From positions 31,845,493 to 31,909,492 of the forward strand of contig OX419759.1 of the NCBI GenBank assembly GCA_948567375.1: 64,000 bases of DNA, read 5' to 3'. The stretch's first letter is position 1, and every line of letters starts with the position of its first letter. Made by a program: the position numbers and the translations under genes. The stretch is from Lunularia cruciata (taxonomy: Eukaryota; Streptophyta; Marchantiopsida; Lunulariales; Lunulariaceae). The notes under the pieces were generated by a model. It had not been told where the DNA came from, did no database searches, and was given only the letters and a program-made list of their open reading frames with translations. Positions 48,265 to 59,277 of this stretch are shown in pieces.

Positions 48265-49719
48265 GATTTAGTTTGTCTTTGTTGCACTATAACAAGTGAA
48301 CTTGGTATGTTGTCCCTGTCTAAAAGACCATCCACCACGCAATATTTTGCACATACTATTGTGTATGAGCAATTTTGGACGATTTTGGATTATTACGTAA
48401 TTGTAATTTTAAGATCTTGCTAAGGACCGTTACGTCAAATATTAATATGAAATTGATATTAATATTTGACGTAACAGTCCTTAGCAAGATCTTAAAATGA
48501 TTGGCAATGATCTTACAATTGATTCACATTTGGAGTGAGACTCCTCCAGAAACTACTCCTCAATGAGTAGTTTTTCGACACCAACAGAAGTGTAAAGTGT
48601 AAGTTGATGAGAAGGTTCTCCCTTTTTAGTTGCTCTTGACAGGGACGTTGTTGTGGGCGTAGCTCAATTTGGCGTCGACGCACTACGTATGGAAATATCC
48701 GGACTCCCGAGCTAGACAGCCATGGGAAAGAATCATGACCACGCTATCACTGCGTTTAGAAAACTAGCAATGTTCATATACCCTTTGTACAATCCCTTTG
48801 AACATGAAATTCTTGCGATCCGATGAATGGATCCTGGCGAGTTCTGGGTCGAATGTTATTGCTACTTGTAGTATATACCACGGAATCAAATTTCCAACCT
48901 TATTCAGAGTTTCTCAAGACGATACCACAAGAAGCTGGTGCAGGAGAAAGCATCAACCTGACGTTATCGATTATGACCACCAGAACCCAGAAGTCTTTAA
49001 ATTCCTGTGATTCCATCTTCCCATTATCTCAACTTGGAGATGAATAAGATCCTTAAGGGTGTTTACAAGCTCAACAGCAACTGTTGTTATAACTCTGTTT
49101 GCACCAATCCTCCAACCTTATCCTTTAGGAGATTTGAGTTGCAGGTAAGGGGTCTCAAATGCCTGGAACTGATTATACCAACAATGTAGATTATACTTTT
49201 TGGCAAGGAAGAGTACCCCTTTACAACACGCAAGATAATTTCAGTTGTATCTGTCAATAGCTATAAGTAATATGGCCATGTAGTTGAAGGGAACACTACA
49301 CTGTGTCCTTTAATGAGCATTTAGAGGAAACCTCCCAGAAATTTTTCAGAATCTCAAAATGAAACGAGAACTTAACTTTGTTGAGACCTAGTAGCTGCAA
49401 GGAGAGTCCTCTCCTAATACCGGAATGACCAGGACTTTCAAAACCCATTTCGCACTGTCAGGTTCATCCCTTCCTGCTCGCCTTATTACTAGAGTACACA
49501 GTTTAAATCCATCGTATGAGAAACATGATCAGTCCCTTGGGACCCTAAATCTTTCGAGTCTACTACTACTGTACTGCTCCCTTATGGCCCCAAATTAGCA
49601 AATAGATTGTGTAACACGTAAAACCGAATCAAAGTTGGAGAATGACTCCCTGGAATGGAAAACCCTTGAATTAAACCGTACTGTAGTACATAAGTTCAGC
49701 AGCTATAGAACAACAAGAG
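48265..49719. other. Unassigned stretch with hairpin
   Basis: Beyond the hairpin at 48.4 kb I see overlapping 70-75 codon plus-strand ORFs (48798-49189) ending at a GT-like donor after RRFELQ (about 49144). No family is recognised. It could hold exons of a decayed gene. Confidence 0.35.
48406..48498. repeat. 43-bp inverted repeat with 7-nt loop
   Basis: Arms 48406-48448 and 48456-48498 pair with a single mismatch around GAAATTG (ATTTTAAGATCTTGCTAAGG... / ...CCTTAGCAAGATCTTAAAAT). Near-identity of the arms means either recent origin or constraint. Confidence 0.95.
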
Positions 49720-49792
49720 AAAAGGCGACCGCGTAGGAAAAATGAAGGATGGGAAGACCCCATCAAGCCGTACAAGGGAGAGACAAAAAAGG
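49720..49792 (-). mobile_element. RLE element 3' tail-only copy
   Basis: 73 bases matching 51735-51807 (copy 1's 3' untranslated end) with one mismatch in between: CCTTTTTTGTCTCTCCC... to ...GGTCGCCTTTT on the minus strand. It is a very short 5'-truncated insertion, and its near-identity makes it young. Confidence 0.88.
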
Positions 49793-51607
49793 ACACGTCA
49801 TAGAACTGGCTGTTATAGAACAACCATTTCAAGTCACCAGAAAACCCACGTCATTTAAACGTATGCCAGGTAGAAGAAGTACTGTTTTCAAACTTCTTTG
49901 ACGCTAAACAACGGTTAAACATCTGGGACATCATCATCGTATCTACAAACTACTGCAATAGTGTGTTGTTGCAATCGACGCAAATATCTAAATTCCACTA
50001 GTACCAAAGTCAACATCAGTGGTTTGAACCAGGAAGACCGTAGAACCATTTATTGGCCGGGCAACAGTGTAACCAAAACCTTAAAAAACGATGTTCACCC
50101 CGTACCATCGTGACAATACTTTCAGCAAAAAGTTACTTGAATCCATGCCAAATTACGCCAAATACCTGGAAGCAGAATGCTTAAGTGAGACACAAACCAC
50201 AGTCGAATGTTCTTATTGAACCCCTGTGATTTGCCAGAACTATAATTGGGCAGACTTCCTCCGCTGTACATCATGAGGCAATCTCACGTTGTCACATACG
50301 TTCCGAAGCAAACAGTACACCGTTGTAAACAGACCGGTTGCACATGTATCGATAAATTCAGAGCACATCGAACAACATATGTCTATAGTCTACGGTATGA
50401 GAATCCAGTTTCGCCGCACACTTCACTGCTCGATGTAGAAAATCCAACATACTGGTACCTGATGATCTACCTAATCTCGGGGAGAACCTTTTCCTGAGCC
50501 CGAGAAAATCATTTCTTTCACAAGGTAGTAAAAGATGTGTGTACTTCTGATCAGAACAAGGTGCCATCACTCTTCTATCCCAAGAATATCTATATAATTG
50601 AGATGAACCTTGAAGTCACCCCTAACGCACAATTCTTTGAAAGAGGAGAGATGGCACAGGAAAAGTTCAAGGTGATAGCAGCAGAAATTAAAACCTCCTA
50701 TTGTATGTGGGACCGTTCTTATGTCATCAAGAAAACCGTGCACTACAAACCACAATGTCATTATGAAATTATGAAAGGCACCTTTCTCTTCGAGTAGGCT
50801 AAGAGATTCACATGAATGGTTTTACTGTATCAAGATTCTCAGTGAAAATTCAATGCAATAAAAGTACATTCAGAGTACAGACTAGCATCCGTCCTTCCTT
50901 CTCAATGTACACATTAGTATCAGATGCCAAGAGGTGCAGTTACCGTTATTCTGCTGGTACCGTAACATAAGATAACATAATAGTAACTGATACACTCTCA
51001 CCGCCATCCCCTGCAAATCCTAGTTATCCAGCCACTGGCATGGTACAATCCGTACATGGACTCTTGGTAAGAAAGAGTAAATCTGGTTGTGGTACTCCTG
51101 AGGTACAAGAATGACTTGATTAACTGGATGAAACACTTGAGGACGCAGCATCCACAACGAATTCAACGTCCTAGATAAGAGTCATGTGATTACTTCACAC
51201 CAGAAATTGATTGAAGCATTTTTCAGGTGATTTAGTTTGTCTTCTTGAATTAGGCGTAGAGATACACGTTTATACGATGTTAATGTTCCACTTGAACTTT
51301 GGAGTAAAAGAGACCGGACATGATTTAATTGAAAAAGAAGGCGACCGGGTGTGATTCAACTTAGTATGCAAGATGCTGGAAGTCACATCTTTCTTTATAT
51401 TGATTCCTATGCTTAATGCGTATATAGTCATCGTTTCATTTGTTTTATATTTTTTTTACTATGTTCAAATTTTGCTAATCAAGAAGTATATCCTCTTCCA
51501 GAAATCGAAGTATTTTCGCAATTGCTTTTAAGTTGAATGTGATGTGAATAAATTCCAGTTTGTATTCGCGGTGCAAACTTAGATGCAGTAGTGTCGATTT
51601 TTCATAT
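49793..51607. other. Unassigned stretch
   Basis: Plus-strand ORFs at 50246-50497 and 50537-50797 (86 codons, PKNIYIIEMNLEVTP...) have no recognised relatives, and the minus strand offers a 70-codon ORF (50570-50358). No splice-consistent gene model emerged. Confidence 0.35.
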
Positions 51608-51732
51608 AGACTCTATTGGCGTTTAGCTTCATTTTATCTTTTTCCTCTCCGTCTTGTATGGCTTGATGGAGTCTTCCCATCCTTCATGTTTTCTACGCCG
51701 TCTGCCTTGTTTGTATATCGATCTATAAACTG
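51608..51732 (+). mobile_element. RLE element 3' tail, inverted partner
   Basis: Plus-strand copy of the RLE 3' untranslated end: GACTCTATTGGCGTTTAGC, CTCTCCGTCTTGTATGGCTTGATGG, TCTTCCCATCCTTCATG, then about 20 bases ending TATAAACTG as in copy 3. It is more diverged than the abutting minus-strand element, so it was there first. Confidence 0.85.
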
Positions 51733-51840
51733 AAAAAAGGCGACCGTGTAGGAAAAATGAAGGATGGGAAGACCCCATCAAGCCGTACAAGGGAGAGACA
51801 AAAAAGGTAACATGGGGCTAAGCCCCAACAGAGTCTGTAT
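51733..51840 (-). other. RLE element 3' tail
   Basis: On the minus strand it holds a GGGGCTTAGCCCC hairpin, then TTGTCTCTCCCTTGTACGG, CTTGATGGGGTCTTCCCATC and GGTCGCCTTTTTT. This segment recurs alone elsewhere in the window, as expected if it is the signal recognised by the element's own reverse transcriptase. Confidence 0.8.
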
Positions 51841-52348
51841 GAGAAATCTGCCCTACCGCACCTAAGATATCCGAGCTATGCAAGTCGTACGGTCTACACA
51901 CAACTGGAGCATCCGAAGAAACATCACCTAATGTGATTGCTCTCCTATGGATTGCACCAGGCACTGCACTCTGTAGAGCAATGGACACACACTGTCTAAA
52001 GTAAGCTACAAAGTATGAGAGTGAGAGTGGTACCCCCTGACGCCTAACATGATAAGCTCTCGCGCACTCCCTGACAAATGTGTCAAATGTCGTGTCCATC
52101 GCTCCATATAACTCCAAGGCTAGAGGAACAAAGAGGTGACTTCGCTGCATGCCCCTATACTTGGAGACCTTGCGACCTGCTGCTGCACTCGCCGCCCATC
52201 CAGGGGGATGGGTAATCACTCCCTCCGAAACTGTATCACGCGTAGGGTCCATGACCATGACATCCGCTACTGTCACCTGATCATCTCGGCCAAGTATAAG
52301 TCTGCCCTGACACGTGTTGTCTGCAACGCATACGAACGCTCCCTCCAA
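51818..52348 (-). pseudogene. RLE element endonuclease core and C-terminus
   Basis: Resumes in the next frame with DDQVTVADVMVMDPTRD, matching the (R)PD...D-X-K-like core of R2-type endonucleases (the VADVMVMDP strand), then SKYRGMQRSHLFVPLALELYG and FRQCVSIALQSAVPGAIHRR, a C-terminal region conserved in copies 2 and 3. Stop at about 51818. Confidence 0.85.
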
Positions 52349-52755
52349 GCTAAGTATCCACTCTCTCGTGCCATAGCAAACACTATGTCTCTAACGGCAT
52401 CATGTGTAGCTATCCTCTGTCCTCCAAAAGGACACCGTGTCATGTGGACCGCCGCTGCATCTAGTGTGGAACCACACTCACAAGTGAGTAGTGAAGATGC
52501 AGATGGGTGGACCAAACCTAGGCGAAACCTCATCGCTGTAGAGAAAGTAGCCGGTGCAAGTCGGAAAGCCCTAATGCATTGTCGAGCTAGGATCCATGAG
52601 CCTGCATCCTTGCCGGAGCAAGAGCGTAGACGTGCTCTAGTAGCCTGAGGAATGGACGAGTCAACTAAGAGAGAATGTAGCATATGCTCACACTGTCGCT
52701 CCATCAAGGAAGACTGTAGACCTCTAGTCCAATCTGACGATAGTGAAGCAAACAA
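52273..52755 (-). pseudogene. RLE element CCHC knuckle and start of endonuclease
   Basis: 160-codon ORF. Near its middle a knuckle reads C-E-C then H and C (CECGSTLDAAAVHMTRC: C-X-C-X9-H-X3-C). It is followed by IATHDAVRDIVFAMARESGY and RVRADLYLAE, the N-terminal half of a restriction-like endonuclease that nicks the target to prime reverse transcription. The frame is lost just after DLYLAE. Confidence 0.87.
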
Positions 52756-53180
52756 TGGAAAACCCTCTCATGCTCATGGGGATAGACTATCTCTCGTCTG
52801 CCGCAATAACACCTGGAGAGAAAAGGTCCTCCCTCCACCTTTGTCACATAAGTCTCCAAAACCGGCCTATCAGCAACCACAAAACGAGAGGCAAGTAGGG
52901 GTGCCGAGAGAGCCCAACTACCCAAAAATGCTATAGGTGCCATCTCCTCCATAGAAAGCAAGCCAACCCCACCACATGAGATCGGTAGAGCCGTCTGTCT
53001 ACGTGCCAAATCCCCTATCACACACTCAAAAGTCCCTGGTCCAATAATATCACCAAAGACTCCCATAATCCTCCTATCAAATGCTCTCAGATGTGATAGG
53101 AAGGACGGTGAGGGGGGAACTGTACGGATGAGGTAGGATGGTCGATGAGCAATACTGGAAGAGAGTATACCAAATGCCAC
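52740..53180 (-). pseudogene. RLE element thumb and connector region
   Basis: The minus-strand ORF from 53180 reads AFGILSSSIAHRPSYLIRT, FDRRIMGVFGDIIGPGTF, DLARRQTALPISCGGVGL and IAFLGSWALSAPLL, the conserved stretch following RT in this family. A frame change near 52.75 kb leads into the next segment. Confidence 0.82.
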
Positions 53181-54330
53181 CTACGGATCTCCTAGTAATG
53201 GAAGGTCATCCACATGGAGAACATCCTCTGCAAGGGCAGCGTCCAAGAAGCGTGTGACAAAATCCTCCGATCCTACTGGCAATCCAAGAACAAAAAGTCC
53301 ATCTGTGGATGTGATACACCCCTCTGGAAGCTCAAGGTGGGGAGGGATACCTAAAGGGGACCATGCCCTACACTTTGACACCTTGACTCTCAAGCCTACT
53401 AGATGTAGCTCGGTAGTCAAGTAGTCAAAGGCCTGCCTAATCTGATCTACAGGGTCTACGATATGTGTATCATCTGCCAAGGAGGGAAATACACAACCTG
53501 GCATGGCTAAAGTAGTAGATAGGAGAGCTCTAAAGTGAGCCATGGCAAATAAGGGCCCCCCCCAAAGGATCTCCCTGTCGTGTACCAACAGCTGACTCCA
53601 AGACGGTGACTCCCTCCTATGAACCACCATGCTGGTAATAAAGGGAAGCAGGAGAGCCATAAAAAGACCGCACAAAAGGAATGAGACTCGCCAAGGATCC
53701 ACTAGCCTCCCTAAGCTCTCTAAAGATGGATGCACGTGAGATGCTATTAAAATCGTTCTCAACATCCACCTGTAGGATGACCCACTCCGGAAGAATATCT
53801 AGGAGTGCTCTAATGCCTAAAGATATAGCCTCACATCCTCCAGGTATAGCTACTCCAAATTGATGTGGACTAAGGTGCTATCGAAAGTGAGAACAATGCT
53901 GAAGAACAATGGTACAGCTAACCAAACGCAAAAAGATCTCTCCAATAGCAATCGGTCTAATGCCTCTCGTGTCCTTCTCAATCGCAAGAAGTCGACTAGC
54001 ACCTAAGACCCGACTAACAGACATAGGAATGTCTCCTCTCGCTACTGCTGCAGCCACCTGAAACAACTAGGTAAAACCACTAGAAGGATCATCTGCCTGG
54101 AAGCAATCTCTAAGGTGCTCATAAACCATCCCTGACAAGCCTCCTGAGGAAAGGCAAGGGGCAGTGCACAATGCTTGTGCAAATAGCGACCTATCAAGAC
54201 ATAAAGGCTGCTCAGGCTGATAATCTAAGACCTCTAGTGGTAGTCCCTCTACTGCTATAGGATGCAATGAGTGTAGGGAAGAGATGGTCTCATCAGTAGG
54301 ACTCGCTATAGACAAAGGGTGTAGCGCTCA
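53181..54330 (-). pseudogene. RLE element reverse transcriptase
   Basis: Target-primed reverse transcriptase. Segments in order are 54315-54070 (GGLSGMVYEHLRDCF), stop TAG at 54067, LLAIEKDTRGIRPIAIGEIF (54066-53881), TAG at 53878, HLSPHQFGVAIPGGCEA, VILQVDVENDFNS, FVRSFYGSPA, TAG at 53617, GTRQGDPLGG, a frameshift in a G8 run (53556-53563), then FPSLADDTHIV (catalytic ADD near 53470) and KVSKCRAWSP. The motif order and RQGDPLG/ADD signatures identify the fold. The residue before ADD is Leu rather than the usual Tyr or Phe. Confidence 0.9.
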
Positions 54331-54526
54331 TGCTGCTATACTAAACTCTCCCGCCTGACCCAATGTCCTACATCATCGTAAGCGAGTGGAATTTGTGGTA
54401 TCCTATGGCGATGCTTGTCTCCTAAATTGTGTAGCCCTAACAGACTCCTCCTGAAGCGCTGCCCAATCCCCTGCTCGGAATCGACGAAATCTAGCCGCCA
54501 CCTCTCTATGCCCCGCGCGTCCCCCT

Positions 54527-54985
54527 CTAGCATAACGAAGACACCATTTGAGGGAGTAGGAGGAATAGCAACCACGCTAACTCGTCCAAGGGATCACGTG
54601 CCAAATGATCCAGTGGTAGGCGAAAAGCATGTCTAGCCTCATCATGGAGTGTGCGGGGCAGCCTATGGAATAGACGTGGACATGGAAAACTAGTATCAAA
54701 TAACCCCCAAATGCAACCCGCGTGAGAAGCTAACCACTCCCACGACTCGATCGGTATCCTTGGAGCAATCAACAAAGGTATAGAAGAAGCGTGCGTCATC
54801 CCGAGTGTCACTGCAGTCGATGTGGTCGCTCGTCTCACATGAGCATCCCAAGTGGTCCAATCATAGTCCTTGTGCATCCTTCCCACATGAGTCTTTATCC
54901 CTTGCGAGGTAAAGCGTCGATGACACACCGGGCATGGTGTATCCCAACCCGCTCTAGGCAGCCCCACATGGGAAGGTGTAGCCAT
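54527..54985 (-). pseudogene. RLE element ORF, N-terminal zinc-finger segment
   Basis: 152 codons from the first Met (54985). Residues 18-38 form a C2H2 finger (C18-X2-C21-X11-H33-X4-H38, around CPVCHRRF and HVGRMH), the type of DNA-binding domain that positions R2-like elements on their target. The rest (SWEWLASHAGC, RLPRTLHDEARHAF) is a linker of the same family. The frame is lost near 54.55 kb, and the following segment resumes in another frame (RFRRFRAGDWAALQEES). Confidence 0.85.
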
Positions 54986-55470
54986 GGCTAGTACAAGAAT
55001 AATGATAGTAATACATGATACTCCTCTCCATATCTACAAAACCACAACCACTCACATCCCAATTCACATAAGAAACAATCTCTCCAAACCCTAAAATCTA
55101 TAAATTCTCATAACTTTCAATTTACATCTCCAAAATTTTCAAATTAAATTCATATGAAATTTAATAGTAAAAACAAAGAAATTAGAAATGAAAATTTCCA
55201 ACCCATCACTCTCAATGTATAATGATCACTTTTAACCCTAAAAAAACTAAAAGTCTTTGTAACTTTCTACTCCATTCTCCATAATGTTCAATCTAGATAC
55301 CAATGGAACCAAAATTGAAAAACGAAAAGAATTGACTATTCACTCGATTGCTACATGCTAGAGACCACTCAAGAATTATCAAAATTATCTCACGTCTCTC
55401 CCTCTCCTCTCCCGTCTCCACACTCTCTCGCATCTCCCCCGCGCCTCTTGATATCAGTTTTCAAAAATTG

Positions 55471-58400
55471 GGTTTCCGCTAGGAAGTAGTCAGAGATGCA
55501 CTGGATCAATAAACAAGACAATCATCTTGTGGACCCAAGGTGAATTTAACATACGTTATCATATTGCGAATTTATGCCGGCAAACGGTACGATTGAGATC
55601 CACGTCACATGACCAGGAAAACAAGGCGGACGTGACACGATAAATGCTAGGGTACACATCATGAGAGACTTTCTGCCTGGGTGAAGTGGATGCATGGTAA
55701 ACATTACTGGGACAGCGTAAAGTGTTCTTTGAAAGTTATGCAGATTGTTTCAGAAAAGATTAAATATAATAGCAACTGCGCTAATAAGGAGGGGAAGATA
55801 TCTAAGATAGCAAGAAGGATAGAGAAAATTGTCAACATTTAGAAAGATAAAGTCTAATTAAAATGAACCTTAATTCTAATAATATATAATTATATTTTAA
55901 AAATTAGAGTTATATAAGTGAAATTTTTTATATAACATAGAATCATCCGAAGTGGCGTTAGCTTCTGTGATTGCTTTTCTTAAGGTTGCACCCGTCAATC
56001 AACAACATGAACACCCCACTAAAATTAATTAAAAAATAGAAAATAGAATTTATTATCTCATAGATTAGGCTCTTGTACAATGATACACCTGTTGAACAAA
56101 GTATTTATAATTTAATACAATTCCAAAATTAGAGCAATAAAAACCATCCTTGCTTACTGCTGCTGCACAGTATCCAGCTCCTTTTCATACTTGGAGACCT
56201 GCCTCTACCTGGCATGTATCCAAAATAATGGATAATAACCTAATTTAAATACATGTCAAAACCCAAATAATAAAATCAACTTAAATACAGATTAGGAAAG
56301 ACAACCGAGTAGAAACTGCAAGCTGTGAGAGACTACGTTACGAGTACAGTAGCTCATGAGACTCCGCCTTCAAACAAGGAGGACTTGGAACGACATTTGT
56401 TAGCGAAGAGGACCTCTCATTGGTGACGTTCTGGTTGACTCGGTCACATGGTGTGCATAGTATGCCTATGGCCGGGATACTCAGCTACACGCAAGTTACA
56501 TATTTCACATAAAAGGGGGACGCGGCAGGATAACAGGCAACTTAGATGGCTTATCATTGGAGACATTCTGCCTGGACTGGGGAGGTGGAGTGCATAGTAT
56601 ACCTATGATCGTGACATGTCAAAGACACGTAAGGACGAGACAGCTGAGTAGACATTGCAGGCCGTGAGAGACTACGGTAGGTAGAGGAAACGGCCATTTC
56701 TGTTGCGCAGACTAATGGTGTAACTATCAGGCCAGGAGTGGTGTACAGGAGATGGGAAGTAATATAAAACGATCTCATCAAGCCGTACAAGGAAAACACA
56801 AAGGGGGTAAAATAAGGTTAACTCCACTAGACCGGAAGCGCAAGAAAAAATGGTGCGGAATGCCGAACGAAGAAAACATGAGCAGCAGAAAGGCTAGGGC
56901 GGATTGTGCTGGCTAGAGAAAAACTGCGATGGAAGTTCGTGGTCTACCAAGTTGAGTAGAATTTTGGCGACACACTAATCTCATGAGTGTGAGGCATAGT
57001 GTGTGGTGGAGAGTAATATGGAAGGTAATCTGATTCATTTAGTGTGATTTCAACCAAGATGGAATTCATGCAACCTCTCTCTTGACAAATTCACGAAGGT
57101 ATATATTATCGTTGTTCCATGTATAAACGCAATTTATCTTGCACATCTTCATAACTTATACACGTGACTTGCAAACTGTGAAAGTACCTGTAGATTAACA
57201 AGTTGCAGTCGCAAAAATGCAGTGTGATTACCTTGGTCACCTCCATTAGATACGCAAAGTTACTCTTTAAATATTCACATTTTTTTCTAAAGAGCGCTTG
57301 AAAATTCGCAGCTGAAAAGCTCCTTACACAGCCGAGAAGAAATTTATCAGTGTGCATAAATGTAAAATTAGACTCTTGTGAAAATCTTGAAGGACAAGAA
57401 CATTTGAAATCCCTGTATATTCTGGCCTCATTGGTTCCCGCTTACTGGCAAATCAATAATGTGGAGCCGGGTAGGAAGAAATCATAATTTCTTTCGCTTA
57501 CCTGATCGGGTTTGACTTCCATTTACACTTCCGGATAGTCAAATCAAAATGTTTTCTCAGAGAAAATCTGAATATTGAAAGTGGATGTGTTTGACATGAA
57601 AGATATCGAGCCACTCAACAAGCTCGCAGTAAACTTTGGTACGAAATACACTTGAACTCAAACTGCTATGCTTTCAAAACTCTTTACCTAACAGACTTCG
57701 CTGGTACATGTGGCATACTTAACAGTACTTACAGATAATTCTAATCTGAATCGAAATAGATAGGTTGTTGAGAACTACATTTTGCACGCGTATGTCAAGT
57801 GAGAGAGTAAATGTTCAAGCGAGAGCTTTGGCTTATAGTTCCTTGATCTGTAATTGAAGATGATTATGCTTATCTATTGTCAATGAGCAGATTTGAGAAG
57901 TTTAGTAGGTACTCAGTCACCTTTACATGTTAGTTTGTGTAGATGACAACTTCCTAAGTTAGTAAGTTCTCATGTTACTCAAATCCTACTGGACTACCTT
58001 GAAGCTAGTGCAGTATCAGCTTGGTCTCGTAGTCTGGCTACCATGATTTGCATTAATTCAATCACTTACATGCACCTTTACATATGTTTGGAAGAGCTCT
58101 GCTAACACTCACACGCATTCATTTGGAACTACGCTGTAGTTTCACATATCAGCTTCACATGCAGAAAGCCGGGTCTTGCTTGATTAGCTGCAGCAATGCT
58201 ACGGCTGACCCCACTGCAAGCAACCACGAGACCCTTGCCTCTAACATATTCCAGATGGCGTGCAAAACTACGAAAGTCCTCCATACTGCATTCATAATCA
58301 AGTCAACAATTTGTCTTTAGATTGATTCTTTTCTCACAATAAGTCAAGCGACACTTTATCAAGAACTTGTCCACATTTCCTCGATCACAACATTGAAAGT

Positions 58401-58548
58401 ACAACAATGCATTGCAGTATGCAACATAAACACAACTAACAGAGTCCAGAAGAGAAGAATTGTGATAGGCTCGAAGTAAGGAGTTGCTGGCTACTTAATA
58501 AGAGCTACAGTAATTGTGATCTCCTCTTAGGAGATAATATAAGTATAC
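55471..58548. other. Unassigned stretch with one RLE tail fragment
   Basis: Apart from the fragment near 56.8 kb I see no recognised domain. A direct repeat around 56440-56480 and 56580-56610 (TGTGCATAGTATGCCTATG / AGTGCATAGTATACCTATG) is present. The 3' end of the PreP-like pseudogene may extend into the right part. Confidence 0.4.
56771..56820 (-). mobile_element. RLE 3' tail fragment
   Basis: On the minus strand TTGTGTTTTCCTTGTACGG and CTTGATGAGATC resemble the central tail of copy 1. A short insertion then separates it from CTTCCCATCTCC. Confidence 0.65.
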
Positions 58549-58613
58549 CTTGTTGACAGAATGTAGTTCGAATCTCATGCCTTTCCGGGACATCCTCGAT
58601 ATACCTTTTCATG
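58549..58613 (-). pseudogene. PreP-like penultimate small exon
   Basis: 65 bp between TTATGCAG and GTATAC: MKRYIEDVPERHEIRTTFCQ, matching the LRYLLGVTEEERQERR segment. Confidence 0.7.
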
Positions 58614-58799
58614 CTGCATAAGATTCAGAAAGATAGTTCAATGCATGCAATTACAAAATTATGTTGATTTATATGGTTGTTAGTAGTTGCATAATGTCTC
58701 ATTTCAGTGACAGGTGTTCTAACGACATGCAATACTTTGACAAGTGCCCTACACCACTCTTACACTAGCGATCTCCGTATTAGGAAGAAACAAATTCAA

Positions 58800-58992
58800 A
58801 CTACAAGGCTCCAGATCTGCTGCGCACACTTGGTATATCCCTTAGCATCAAGAAGCTCGTGAATGTCAATCATGATATTGGTTAGAGCATGTTCGTCCAT
58901 GTCCAGATTTTTGAGAATCTCAACTGTGCCATCGTCGTTATCTAGCATTTTGAGGAGATTTGGATCTCAGTATGACACGAAGCCGAAGGTTC
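58800..58992 (-). pseudogene. PreP-like exon with stop in SYRDP
   Basis: After an ATTGTAG acceptor: GTFGFVSY, TGA where the family has Arg (CGA to TGA), DPNLLKMLDNDDGT, EILKNLDMDEHAL and LLDAKGY. The GTIGDVDSYQ portion is mostly missing. Confidence 0.83.
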
Positions 58993-59079
58993 CTACAATT
59001 TCAGAGAAGCGCACTAGTCGCTCCGCACAAGGCTTCAACTACCTGGTTCCTTCACGAAATAATAGGAGAATGAATTCCG

Positions 59080-59277
59080 TCGTGTCCAACATGAACGTCT
59101 TTTGAAATTGCAGACTTCGCCATAGCCACCACCACTTGTCCGTTTGCGTTCAACAACCCTTGTTCCCTCAATATATTTTACAATAACGAACACGCTACCA
59201 TCGAGGGTGTAACCGTTATTGTAGATATTTGCTCGTTTGCCAACATAATTGACCTTGAGTGCCACAATTTGGTGCAT
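59080..59277 (-). pseudogene. PreP-like C-terminal-half exon
   Basis: VNYVGKRANIYNNGYTLDGS, VFVIVKYIEGT, then SGGGYGEVCNF. The family reads VNYVGKAANLY..GY.L.GSAYVI..YI..T and VSGGAYGGFC, so the Gly-Gly-Ala-Tyr substrate-binding motif is changed to Gly-Gly-Gly-Tyr. The 3' border is uncertain. Confidence 0.83.

Larger units (their letters stand above)
51733..55470 (-). mobile_element. RLE-type non-LTR retrotransposon, near full length (copy 1)
   Basis: A single-ORF non-LTR element read from the minus strand. In order it has a pyrimidine/purine-biased 5' leader (about 55470-54986), a C2H2 zinc finger, a linker, reverse transcriptase with ADD, a thumb/connector, a CCHC knuckle, a restriction-like endonuclease, a C-terminal conserved region and a 3' tail with a GGGGCTTAGCCCC hairpin. 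This is the architecture of R2/R4/NeSL/HERO/Utopia-type elements, not of the L1 or RTE elements that dominate plants. There are no terminal repeats or poly(A). It carries three amber stops and at least three frame changes, so it is inactive but young: it keeps most CpG sites. The 5' border is approximate. Confidence 0.88.

Noticed and set aside
48668-48740. tRNA gene (GGGCGTAGCTCAATTTGG resembles a D-arm)
   Set aside because: No acceptor-stem pairing, anticodon arm or GGTTCGA T-loop follows at the right distance.
51733-55470. Penelope-like (Dryad) element, known from conifers
   Set aside because: No GIY-YIG endonuclease motif is visible; the CCHC knuckle plus VADVMVMDP core after RT fits an RLE-type element instead.
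58565-58585. tRNA/SINE B box (GTTCGAATC)
   Set aside because: No A box at the right spacing; the sequence is explained on the other strand as a PreP-like exon (HEIRTTF).
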